A stretch of 64,000 nucleotides of DNA from Lachnospiraceae bacterium (lineage in GTDB: Bacteria; Bacillota; Clostridia; Lachnospirales; Lachnospiraceae). The stretch spans positions 1 through 64,000 of the forward strand of contig JAAUZY010000084.1 of assembly GCA_014804355.1 (NCBI GenBank), given 5' to 3'. Below, piece by piece: positions 44,844 to 54,141 of this stretch. How positions within the stretch are numbered: the first letter of the stretch is position 1; each line of letters opens with the position of its first letter. Below the pieces are notes generated by a model. It made no database searches. It saw only the letters and a list, made by a program, of their open reading frames with translations, and was not told the DNA's origin. The position numbers were made by a program, and so were the translations under genes.

Positions 44844-44872
44844 TAGAAATAGAGAAAGAGGAAGGTGACGCT

Positions 44873-45736
44873 ATGGCCTCAATGAGAGACATTAAAAGGC
44901 GTAAAGGCAGTATACAGAGTACTCAGCAGATTACCAAAGCCATGAAACTCGTTTCTACCGTGAAACTGCAGAGAGCGAAACAACGTGCGGAACAGTCGAA
45001 AGCATATTTTAACTGTATGTATGAGACAGTGTCTTCCATGCTGGCGAAGACCGGCAGTTTGAATCATCCTTACTTGAAAGCAGGAGAATCCGGGAAGAAG
45101 GCGGTTATTGTGATCACTTCCAACAGAGGTCTTGCAGGCGGATATAATTCTAATATTACCAAGCTGATTACTAAGGGAGATTTTAAGAAGGAAGATCTGG
45201 AGATATATGCGATCGGCAAGAAAGGCAAGGATGCATTGCAGCGCAACGGCTATCATATCATGGAGGAAAACTCGGATATCATCGAGGAACCGTCCTATGT
45301 GGATGCCATGGGTATCAGCAAAAAGCTGCTGGAAGCTTATGCCGCGGGTGAGATCAATGAGATCTATCTTGCTTACACGGGATTTAAGAATACCGTGGTG
45401 CATGTGCCGACGCTGTTAAAGCTTCTCCCCGTAGAGGCACCGGAAAGCGGTGAAGCGGGCAAGGAGACAGGCAGTAAGGCAATGATGAACTTCGAACCCG
45501 AAGATGATGAGGCGCTTGACATGATTATTCCGAAATATGTTACAAGCTTGATCTACGGCGGTTTAGTGGAAGCTGTCGCCAGTGAGAACGGTGCGAGAAT
45601 GCAGGCTATGGATTCCGCGACAAGCAATGCTGAGGAAATGATAGATCACTTGTCACTGATGTACAACAGAGCACGTCAGGGATCTATTACGCAGGAATTA
45701 ACAGAAATTATTGCAGGTGCAAATGCAATATCATAA
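44873..45736 (+). CDS. atpG: ATP synthase F1 subunit gamma
   Basis: The rotor shaft. 287 aa with the N-terminal helix MRDIKRRKGSIQSTQQITKA MKLVSTVKL and the C-terminal helix MDSATSNAEEMIDHLSLMYN RARQGSITQELTEI, both conserved for gamma. RBS GAGGAAGG. It is followed by an unusually long 192-base spacer before atpD. Confidence 0.97.
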   Translation: MASMRDIKRRKGSIQSTQQITKAMKLVSTVKLQRAKQRAEQSKAYFNCMYETVSSMLAKTGSLNHPYLKAGESGKKAVIVITSNRGLAGGYNSNITKLITKGDFKKEDLEIYAIGKKGKDALQRNGYHIMEENSDIIEEPSYVDAMGISKKLLEAYAAGEINEIYLAYTGFKNTVVHVPTLLKLLPVEAPESGEAGKETGSKAMMNFEPEDDEALDMIIPKYVTSLIYGGLVEAVASENGARMQAMDSATSNAEEMIDHLSLMYNRARQGSITQELTEIIAGANAIS

Positions 45737-45738
45737 TT

Positions 45739-45896
45739 ACAGTTCAGCCAGACCGAATTTGCCTGACAAATCATGCTTGCATGAATTTGGCAGACAAATG
45801 ATGGGCTGAGGGAACGCCTGCTAATGAGCAAAAGAAGCTGCAAGGCAGCGGGAAGCGCGGAACGCGCGGTTTTGCGAATGGCGTGAGCTGAACTGT
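45739..45896 (+). other. 158-base inverted-repeat-bounded spacer between atpG and atpD
   Basis: ACAGTTCAGC (45739-45748) and GCTGAACTGT (45887-45896) are perfect 10-bp inverted repeats bounding the spacer. Inside, CAGCC (45744-45748) can pair with GGCTG (45804-45808) over a hairpin with AAAT/ATTT and ATGC/GCAT stems. Further on GCGCG-GAA-CGCGC forms another stem. No ORF is visible. It could be an extended RNA structure or a short inserted element. Confidence 0.6.
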
Positions 45897-45916
45897 GCAA
45901 TAAATAACATGAGTGA

Positions 45917-47332
<1,416 letters not shown>

Positions 47333-47334
47333 AA

Positions 47335-47423
47335 AGACATGAAGAAATGCTAAGGTCGTAAAGGACACGACCTAAGAATTTCTAAGTCATGTCTGGAAGA
47401 ATGCATAAAGATTGCATTCTTCC
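47335..47423 (+). ncRNA. structured intercistronic RNA after atpD (atp element 2)
   Basis: AGACATGA (47335-47342) pairs with TCATGTCT (47387-47394); AGAAATGCT (47343-47351) with AGAATTTCT (47375-47383), one mismatch; AGGTCGT (47353-47359) with ACGACCT (47367-47373), 7-base loop. The second hairpin is GGAAGAATGCA (47395-47405) with TGCATTCTTCC (47413-47423). Stem lengths, loop size and order equal those of the element after atpE, while the paired bases differ in compensating fashion. Confidence 0.8.
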
Positions 47424-47458
47424 GGGCTAAGATCATATATAGAAGGAACAGGTAATAT

Positions 47459-47869
47459 ATGGCTGATGATAATAGAAATTTTACCTTAAAAATTATTACA
47501 CCGGACAGAGTTTTCTATGAGGACGAAGTATCTATGGTGGAATTTAATACGGTAGAGGGAGAAGTCGGTATTTACAAAGATCACATTCCGATGACGATGA
47601 TCATTGCCCCGGGAATCCTGACGATTACACGGGGAGAGGAAGTGAAGGAGGCCGCACTGCATGCGGGATTTACCGAGGTTCTGCCGGATAAGGTTACCAT
47701 TCTTGCCGAAATCATAGAATGGCCGTCGGAGATTGACGTAAGTCGTGCCGAGGATGCGAAGTCACGTGCCGAGGAGAGGCTCAAAGAGCACGATCCGGGT
47801 ACGGATATGAACAGAGCGGAGCTGGCTTTAAAGCGGGCAGTGGCAAGAATAGAGACTGTGCGACAATAA
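47459..47869 (+). CDS. atpC: ATP synthase F1 subunit epsilon
   Basis: Couples and regulates rotation. A 136-aa protein with an N-terminal beta barrel (FTLKIITPDRVFYEDEVSMV, GEVGIYKDHIPMTMIIAPGI) and a C-terminal helical hairpin (VSRAEDAKSRAEERLKEH). It is the last gene of the operon, followed by a terminator. Confidence 0.96.
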   Translation: MADDNRNFTLKIITPDRVFYEDEVSMVEFNTVEGEVGIYKDHIPMTMIIAPGILTITRGEEVKEAALHAGFTEVLPDKVTILAEIIEWPSEIDVSRAEDAKSRAEERLKEHDPGTDMNRAELALKRAVARIETVRQ

Positions 47870-47894
47870 ATAGCACATGTAATTAAATGAACGA

Positions 47895-47932
47895 GGGGCG
47901 GATGTATATAATATCCGCTCCTTTATTATTTT
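47895..47932 (+). terminator. atp operon terminator
   Basis: GGGGCGGAT (47895-47903) pairs with ATCCGCTCC (47913-47921), one G-U, followed by TTTATTATTTT. Confidence 0.85.
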
Positions 47933-47963
47933 GGAAATCGTCCGGAAAACTTCTCGATTCGCG

Positions 47964-47991
47964 TTACACATGAAACTGCATATGATAGAAT
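47964..47991 (+). promoter_or_regulatory. promoter downstream of the atp operon
   Basis: TTACAC (47964-47969), a 16-base spacer and TAGAAT (47986-47991), 25 bases before the next gene. Confidence 0.45.
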
Positions 47992-48015
47992 AAAAAGACA
48001 TAGAGTTGGTGCAGT

Positions 48016-48405
48016 ATGAATCAATCCAGAATATTGCCGTTCTATATGGCCTATCCGCTTCCGCTGTATTATCAGCAGGAGGACAGCGTGACGCGGGATT
48101 TGGAATATTTACAGCAGATGTATCCGACGGAAGCGAAGAAATATCAGAAGATTATAGCAGAGACATTGGATCGTATCGATTATGAGGGCAGTATGATCTA
48201 CGACGAATATCCGGATAGATGGCAGATATACAGATTGACCCAGATTATCGTGGATAAGATCAGAAAGACACAGGAAGAGCAGCCTGAGGAGAGAGAGAGC
48301 AAAGATGCGGACTGGGACAGAGTCACGGAGTTTGTCCAAGTGCTTCTTTCCTATGAGATCTACAGGAAACGCCATTCCAATCGAAATGGGATTTTAAAAT
48401 TTTAG
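48016..48405 (+). CDS. conserved-looking small cytoplasmic protein, function unknown
   Basis: A 129-aa protein beginning MNQSRILPFYMAYPLPLYYQ, Tyr-rich at the N-terminus and then helical and charged (LEYLQQMYPTEAKKYQKII, DRWQIYRLTQIIVDKIRKT). No signal peptide, membrane helix or known motif. I do not recognise a family. GTTGGTG is the only ribosome-binding-like sequence. It has its own weak promoter and stands between the atp terminator and a methyltransferase gene. Confidence 0.7.
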   Translation: MNQSRILPFYMAYPLPLYYQQEDSVTRDLEYLQQMYPTEAKKYQKIIAETLDRIDYEGSMIYDEYPDRWQIYRLTQIIVDKIRKTQEEQPEERESKDADWDRVTEFVQVLLSYEIYRKRHSNRNGILKF

Positions 48406-48479
48406 TTGTGATTTTACGGTAATCTAATTAAAATAAAAGCATAATGCGTAGGCGTAGAATGCTTTGAAATGGAGAAAAG

Positions 48480-49652
48480 ATGGAAGAACAGCTTGAGAAA
48501 CTTTTGCAGGAAACAGTGGATGAAGGGCTCTATCAGATCATTCTCAGCAATCCGAGAGATAAAAGCGGGGCATTTAAAATTAAAATAAGGCCTGTTATGG
48601 TAAAGGGCGGACTGCTTTTCCAGCAGACCACTTATGAAGGTAAGCAGGTTTTTCATGAAAATCTGGATCAGGCTGCGGTGATCCGGCACATAGAAGTAGT
48701 GCTGGAAAGTGATTTTAAGCAGTGTGAAGTATCGCATCGAGGCTGCAGGGCGGTCGTTCTGGTCAGTAAAAAAGGTAAGATGACGATCAGTAAAAAGAAG
48801 ATTGGGAGCACGGAAAAAGAGGCAGAGGCGGGCAGGATTGTAAAACTGGCGCATAACAGGAAGAAACAGTATATTTTGCAGGAGGGCATTCCGGTTCCTT
48901 TTTTGGTTGATCTGGGTGTACAGACAAGCGAAGGAAAGATTGTCCATGCCCGCTATGATAAATTTAAGCAGATTAACCGTTTTTTGGAATTTATTGAAGA
49001 TATTTTGCCAACACTCTCAAAAGAGAATACCGTGCATATCATAGATTTCGGCTGCGGTAAATCTTATCTTACTTTTGCCATGTACTATTATCTGCATGAG
49101 CTGAGGGGCTATGATGTGGAGATCACGGGACTGGATCTGAAAGAAGACGTAATCACAAACTGTAATGCCCTAAGCCGAAAATACGGATATGATAAACTGC
49201 ATTTTATCAAGGGTGATATTGCCGAATATGAAGAGGAGAGTACGGTTGATATGGTGGTGACACTGCATGCCTGTGACACCGCCACCGACTATGCTCTCGC
49301 GAAAGCTGTCGAATGGGACGCGAAGGTGATTCTGTCCGTACCTTGCTGTCAGCATGAAATAAACAGGCAGATTCATAATGAAGCATTGTCTCCGCTCCTT
49401 AAGTACGGTATAATCAAGGAGCGGCTTTCGGCGCTTGTCACGGATGCACTGCGTGCCAATCTGCTGGAAGCGTCCGGTTATGAGACAAGCATTCTCGAAT
49501 TTATTGATATGGAACATACGCCGAAAAATCTGTTGATACGGGCAGTCAGGAAATCCGGTGGTGATGGGAATAAACAGCAGAGAGTCAGACAGGAGGCCGA
49601 TGAGGTGATGCGGCTTCTGCATGTTGATCCGACTTTAAACAGGCTGATTTGA
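48480..49652 (+). CDS. class I SAM-dependent methyltransferase-like protein
   Basis: A 390-aa protein with an N-terminal domain of about 165 residues of unknown type and a Rossmann methyltransferase fold from about 165. HIIDFGCGKSYLTFAMYYYL near residue 184 is motif I, VEITGLDLKEDVI near residue 213 motif II, and MVVTLHACDTATDYAL near residue 257 replaces the usual catalytic loop. VPCCQHEINRQI with a Cys pair near residue 288 resembles the METTL25-type or tRNA/rRNA methyltransferase group. The substrate cannot be told from sequence. GGAGA precedes the ATG. Confidence 0.82.
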   Translation: MEEQLEKLLQETVDEGLYQIILSNPRDKSGAFKIKIRPVMVKGGLLFQQTTYEGKQVFHENLDQAAVIRHIEVVLESDFKQCEVSHRGCRAVVLVSKKGKMTISKKKIGSTEKEAEAGRIVKLAHNRKKQYILQEGIPVPFLVDLGVQTSEGKIVHARYDKFKQINRFLEFIEDILPTLSKENTVHIIDFGCGKSYLTFAMYYYLHELRGYDVEITGLDLKEDVITNCNALSRKYGYDKLHFIKGDIAEYEEESTVDMVVTLHACDTATDYALAKAVEWDAKVILSVPCCQHEINRQIHNEALSPLLKYGIIKERLSALVTDALRANLLEASGYETSILEFIDMEHTPKNLLIRAVRKSGGDGNKQQRVRQEADEVMRLLHVDPTLNRLI

Positions 49653-49704
49653 GACGGGCATATACGGTAAGTAGTCTCAACGGGTTACAGAAATGAGGAC
49701 TTAT

Positions 49705-52248
49705 ATGAAAAGAGCGATCATAAAGGGAAGTTTGCTGGGAATCATCTTCGCGGCAGCGCTTATGCTGATCAGCATGGTGATGAATCAGGGTAACACCGAT
49801 ATGACAACTGAAATGGGGGAAGCCTCCTATCCGATCATATCTATGTCTGTGGACGGATATGACGTCAACAGCCTGCACGGTTATGCAGAGAGTATGGACA
49901 GCGCCTATCTGCGGGGGACACTGCAGCCGGTGGGAAGCGACCGGAAGATCGATGTACATCTGGATACCTATGGAAGGGATATTGCCGGAATCGCTTTTGA
50001 AGTACGCAGCCTCAACGGTGACCGGCTGGTGGAGAGTACCGAGGTAGAAGAATATGAGCAGAGTGACACACGGATCGATTTCAATATTACGCTGAAAGAT
50101 TTGATCGAGAATAATACGGAATATATGCTGGTATTTCTGATTACGCCGACAGAGAATGAGCCGATACGTTATTATACAAGGATCGTGCTGGGTGATTCTC
50201 TGCATGTGCAGGAGAAACTGGATTATATCAAGGATTTTCATGAGAGGACTTTTGATAAAGAAGCGGCGGCGGAACTGACGAAATATCTGGAATCTAATTC
50301 GGAGGGCGACAACAGCACTTTTCATAAAGTGACGATACACAGCAGTTTCAATCAGGTGACATGGGGAGAATTGCCGATTCATAAAATAGCGGAACCTGAT
50401 ATTATGATTCGTGAGCTGACAGAGCAGACGGGTTCTTTTAGCATGGAATATCTTACTTCCATCAGGGAGGGCAGGGAGACTAAGTATTATCGGGTCGGCG
50501 AGTTTTATCGTATCCGCTATACTCCGGACCGAATGTATCTGCTGGATTATGAGCGGGAGATGGATCAGATCTTTGATGAGGAAGCTGATATCTACATCAA
50601 TAACAAGATTGTGCTCGGAATTGCCGGGGATGAAGTACAGATGAGCGAGAGCGACGGCGGAAATGTGTTTGCTTTTACGGTGGCAGACAAGCTCTACAGC
50701 TATAATGTAACGGATAATAAGCTCATCAGACTGTTCAGCTTCTATGGAAATACAGAGGGAATGGACGATGCCAGAAATATTTACAATCAGCACGACATAC
50801 AGATCTTAGCGGTGGATGAAACGGGTAATGTGACCTTTCTGGTATACGGTTATATGAACAGAGGCCGTCATGAGGGCAATGTGGGTGTGGCTGTCTATTA
50901 TTACAACAGTATGACCAACACAGTGGAGGAGTTAGTCTATATTCCATACGACAGATCTTATGAATTGTTGAAAACAGATATCGGACAATTGTCCTATGTG
51001 AATAAGTCGGGAATATATTACTTTATCCTGTCCGGGAGTGTATATGCGGTGGATCTGAAATCACAGGAATATGAGGTGATTGTCTCCGGTCTGCGGGAGG
51101 ATGGCTATCATGTATCTGAGTCTAATAAGATGCTTGTATGGCAGGAGGGCACGGATCCTCACACCAGTAACGAACTTATGCTTATGAACTTGAATACGCA
51201 GGAGCAGACTGCCATCAGCGCCAGACAGGGTGAGTATATATCAGTGCTTGGATTTATGGAAGAGGATCTGATTTATGGTCTGGCAAGACAGCGGGATATT
51301 GCGGTAAGCAATGCCGGAATCGAAACGTATCCCATGTATTGTGTGCGGATTCAGGGAGATGACGGCAGAGTACTCAAGAGTTATCGCAAGGATGACATAT
51401 ACGTAGTGGGAAGTTCTGTGGAGGAGAATCAGATCACCCTTACCAGAGTGATGTGGGACGAAGAAAATGAAAGCTATGTGCCCACGTCAGATGATCAGAT
51501 CATGAGTACGGAGCAGGTTAAAACAGGAAGCAATACGATCGGATATGTGGTCACTGAGAATTATGAGACGATTTGCCAGATTGAAGTTAAGAATGAGATA
51601 GACGGCCGTGGCCTGCAGCATTTGTCGCCGAAGGAGGTGCTGTTTGAGGGAAACCGTGCCATCGAGATGCCGGAAGTACAGAATCGTGAACCTCTCTATT
51701 ATGTATATGCCAAGAACGGCGTTGAGGGAATCTATGAAAATCCCGGAAGAGCGGTGGAGCAGGCGTATCGTCTCGCAGGATCGGTGGTGGATGACGACGG
51801 GGAATATATATGGAGAAGGGTGACGAGAAGCACCAGGAATCAGATCATGGCAATTACCGAGGATGAGATGTCGGAGACAAGGAGCTCACTGGCGGTTTGT
51901 CTGGATACAATCCTGAAGTATGAAGGACTGTCCAGAAGTACAGAGAGACTGCTGAGCCGGGGAAGCTCCGTGTTCTCGATTCTGGAATCTGATCTGCAGG
52001 ACTGCGCAGTACTCGACCTGTCGGGGTGCAGTCTGGATGCCGTACTCTATTATGTGAATCTGGATTTGCCGGTGCTGGCATTGTTAGATGACGGTAATGC
52101 GGTGCTGATCGTAGGATTTAACGAGTTAAATATTGTGGTGATGGATCCCGTCACGGGAACATTATATAAGAAAGGCATGAATGATTCTACGGAATGGCTT
52201 AAAGAAAACGGAAACCAGTTTGTCACCTATGTGCGGAAGGAACAGTAA
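49705..52248 (+). CDS. large membrane-anchored protein with a degenerate C39-peptidase-like C-terminus
   Basis: I do not recognise the full protein (about 847 aa). One N-terminal membrane anchor (residues about 9-27) is followed by about 250 residues of beta-rich extracellular sequence. A central region (about 270-600) alternates short strands and turns in a propeller-like pattern (VFAFTVADKLYSYNV, VYYYNSMTNTVEELVYI). A C-terminal domain from about 700 resembles the C39 peptidase fold: CSLDAVLYYVNLDLPVLAL, then GNAVLIVGFN and VVMDPVTG. The His usual before VGY/F is replaced by Asn-Ala, so it is probably inactive. ATG 49705 has GAGG 7 bases away; ATG 49693 is possible. Confidence 0.8.
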   Translation: MKRAIIKGSLLGIIFAAALMLISMVMNQGNTDMTTEMGEASYPIISMSVDGYDVNSLHGYAESMDSAYLRGTLQPVGSDRKIDVHLDTYGRDIAGIAFEVRSLNGDRLVESTEVEEYEQSDTRIDFNITLKDLIENNTEYMLVFLITPTENEPIRYYTRIVLGDSLHVQEKLDYIKDFHERTFDKEAAAELTKYLESNSEGDNSTFHKVTIHSSFNQVTWGELPIHKIAEPDIMIRELTEQTGSFSMEYLTSIREGRETKYYRVGEFYRIRYTPDRMYLLDYEREMDQIFDEEADIYINNKIVLGIAGDEVQMSESDGGNVFAFTVADKLYSYNVTDNKLIRLFSFYGNTEGMDDARNIYNQHDIQILAVDETGNVTFLVYGYMNRGRHEGNVGVAVYYYNSMTNTVEELVYIPYDRSYELLKTDIGQLSYVNKSGIYYFILSGSVYAVDLKSQEYEVIVSGLREDGYHVSESNKMLVWQEGTDPHTSNELMLMNLNTQEQTAISARQGEYISVLGFMEEDLIYGLARQRDIAVSNAGIETYPMYCVRIQGDDGRVLKSYRKDDIYVVGSSVEENQITLTRVMWDEENESYVPTSDDQIMSTEQVKTGSNTIGYVVTENYETICQIEVKNEIDGRGLQHLSPKEVLFEGNRAIEMPEVQNREPLYYVYAKNGVEGIYENPGRAVEQAYRLAGSVVDDDGEYIWRRVTRSTRNQIMAITEDEMSETRSSLAVCLDTILKYEGLSRSTERLLSRGSSVFSILESDLQDCAVLDLSGCSLDAVLYYVNLDLPVLALLDDGNAVLIVGFNELNIVVMDPVTGTLYKKGMNDSTEWLKENGNQFVTYVRKEQ

Positions 52249-52282
52249 CTACAGGGAGAAGAGAATGCCGGGAATCTTGAAG

Positions 52283-52400
52283 CCTTCGCAAAACAGCGTA
52301 TTTAGGGCAAAGGAAACCGAAGGTTGCGGGCAGAATCGGTGTAAGCAACCGATATTTCCTGCTTTGGAAAGCAGAAGTTGTAGCGCAGGAAGTCTTTTTT
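52283..52400 (+). promoter_or_regulatory. structured RNA with alternative stems and terminator
   Basis: CCTTCG (52283-52288) pairs with CGAAGG (52318-52323). GGTTGC (52322-52327) with GCAACC (52345-52350) competes with ATCGGT (52335-52340) with ACCGAT (52348-52353). TTCCTGC (52356-52362) pairs with GCAGGAA (52385-52391), followed by GTCTTTTTT. It may be the terminator of the preceding gene or an attenuator ahead of the XRE gene. Confidence 0.5.
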
Positions 52401-52518
52401 CTATATGATTGCCTCATAGTAATTTACCAGGAAGCGCTATGCGCCAAATATAATATCGAGCGTTACGATAACACGTCATATTGTATTACAAGGACAGCGC
52501 ATCAGAACGGAGGAACAT

Positions 52519-53382
52519 ATGAATCTTGAAATCGCAAGCAGACTTGTAGCGCTGCGTAAGGAGAATAATCTGTCACAGGAAGCCCTGGCGGAGAAGCTGG
52601 GGATCAGCAGGCAGGCGGTCAGTAAATGGGAAAGGGCGGAAGCCTCTCCCGATACGGACAACCTGATTGCGCTGGCGAAGTTATATCATGTCTCTTTAGA
52701 TGAGCTGCTGAAGATACATGAGGATGAGAATGAAGAACTGCATGATCCGGAACAGAAAGAGATGCTGACGGAGCTTCAGACAGGCGCTGAATTCGGGCCG
52801 GATACAGAGAATCAAGGTGAGGAGAAGGAAAGCGGGAAATATGAGCAGAGCGGGGCTGATGATGTCGAAGAAGATGTGCATGTAGGATTTGACGGTATCC
52901 ATGTGAAGGACAAGGATGGAGAGGTTCATGTGAGCTGGCGCGGAATCCACGTGCATGACAAGAAAAATGACAATGAAGTACATATAGATAAGAACGGCAT
53001 ACGTGTCAACGGAGATGAGGCGAGAGATCACCTTTTTGCACGGGAGAAGGAGGCGGAGCTTCCTCTCGGTATCATTGCGATCGTAGTTTATATTCTGATA
53101 GGCATGTTTTTTAATCTATGGCATCCGGGCTGGCTGATTTTCTTTATGGTGCCGATTATCAGCACACTGATCCATGCGGTGCGCTGGCATAATCCTGATC
53201 TGTTTGCCTACCCGCTACTGGCATTGCTGGTATTTCTGTACGCAGGTCTTATCTATTCTGTGTGGCATCCGGCATGGGCGGTATTTTTGACGATACCGGT
53301 CTATTATTCCATTACGGGATATATCAGGAGAACACGGACTAAGGGGGCAGAGGAAGAACAGGATAGCGATCAGGCTTCCTGA
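52519..53382 (+). CDS. membrane-bound XRE-family regulator with internal beta repeats
   Basis: A 287-aa protein. The N-terminal XRE helix-turn-helix (LRKENNLSQEALAEKLGISR QAVSKWE, residues about 12-35) is followed by an acidic linker. A repeated short beta segment at about 118-168 reads VHVGFDGIHVKDKDG, VHVSWRGIHVHDKKN, VHIDKNGIRVNGDE. Then come four hydrophobic segments (residues about 178-275) with two copies of a WHPGW/WHPAW motif. It likely tethers a DNA-binding domain to the membrane, sensing an envelope signal. GGAGG precedes the ATG. Its 3' end overlaps the convergent tetR by 13 bases. Confidence 0.88.
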   Translation: MNLEIASRLVALRKENNLSQEALAEKLGISRQAVSKWERAEASPDTDNLIALAKLYHVSLDELLKIHEDENEELHDPEQKEMLTELQTGAEFGPDTENQGEEKESGKYEQSGADDVEEDVHVGFDGIHVKDKDGEVHVSWRGIHVHDKKNDNEVHIDKNGIRVNGDEARDHLFAREKEAELPLGIIAIVVYILIGMFFNLWHPGWLIFFMVPIISTLIHAVRWHNPDLFAYPLLALLVFLYAGLIYSVWHPAWAVFLTIPVYYSITGYIRRTRTKGAEEEQDSDQAS

Positions 53383-53966
53383 CTTTTCATGATCTGTCTG
53401 ATCGCATCGAAGATATACGGCTTCAGCTCCTCGATCCCGATCGGCTCATTGTACAAAATGGAGCTGTAGCAGGTCGAACTGACGAGTTCCACGATCATAA
53501 ACAGGAGTACTTCGGGATTTTTAAATGTTTTGGGTGAATTTTCAAGAATGGCATATATATTATAGAAATCTATGTCGGAACCGTCTCCGGAATAGATCAG
53601 TTCGTTCTTGAAGATTCCCCAGCTCAAATTCTTGGATATGAAAACAAGAAGGGATCTATCAGCGTTAAATTGTTCGATAATATTATCCGCAAGGAAAATA
53701 ATCCGATCATCCAGTTCAGTCAGATCTGTTTTGGACAGAGCTTCATCCGCAATGGAAAAAATGTATCTGGCCTTATGGGCAATCAGCTTATTACGAATAT
53801 CATATTTGTCTTTAAAATAAAGGTAAAAAGTACCCTTTGCCACACCCGCGGTCTCTACGATGTTGTTGATGGTGGTTTTGTGAAGCCCCTGGGTGGTGAA
53901 CAAGTCGAAAGCCGTATTCAGAAGGGCTTCTCTTTTTTTCTTTTTGTTTAAGTCTATTTTTCCCAT
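53370..53966 (-). CDS. TetR-family repressor
   Basis: A 198-aa TetR regulator. The DNA-binding domain is KREALLNTAFDLFTTQGLHK TTINNIVETAGVAKGTFYLY at about residues 10-50. The C-terminal ligand domain is variable and gives no hint of ligand. The start is ATG 53966, behind GAGAGA; the frame is open to 54044 without support. It is transcribed divergently from the MMPL gene. The intervening region has two copies of TGAC-N5-GTCA, the likely operators, so it probably represses both promoters. Confidence 0.93.
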   Translation of the reverse strand: MGKIDLNKKKKREALLNTAFDLFTTQGLHKTTINNIVETAGVAKGTFYLYFKDKYDIRNKLIAHKARYIFSIADEALSKTDLTELDDRIIFLADNIIEQFNADRSLLVFISKNLSWGIFKNELIYSGDGSDIDFYNIYAILENSPKTFKNPEVLLFMIVELVSSTCYSSILYNEPIGIEELKPYIFDAIRQIMKSQEA

Positions 53967-54069
53967 GATTTCTCTCTCGATTTTTGGTGGATATCCCTGA
54001 GTATGCTTGTGTCTATTATAGAATAAGCGCTGTTCAAAAATCAATGTTTTATATTTTTAAAAAAAAATA

Positions 54070-54120
54070 TTGACCAACAGTCATTTTTGTGTATAATAAT
54101 ATAAAAATGACTGTTGGTCA
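54070..54120. promoter_or_regulatory. MMPL promoter with paired TetR operators
   Basis: TTGACC (54070-54075), a 16-base spacer and TATAAT (54092-54097). TGACCAACAGTCA (54071-54083) covers the -35, and its exact reverse complement TGACTGTTGGTCA (54108-54120) lies at the start of the transcript. Together 54071-54088 and 54103-54120 form a perfect 18-bp inverted repeat. Each half is itself a TGAC-N5-GTCA palindrome. Confidence 0.85.
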
Positions 54121-54141
54121 TAATTAAAGGGAGTGAGTAAC

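Noticed and set aside
52283-52400. Assignment of the leader to a known riboswitch class (c-di-GMP-I was considered because of AGGGCAAAGG)
   Set aside because: The conserved GACGCAAAGCC part and the GGUAGGUAGC stem are missing.
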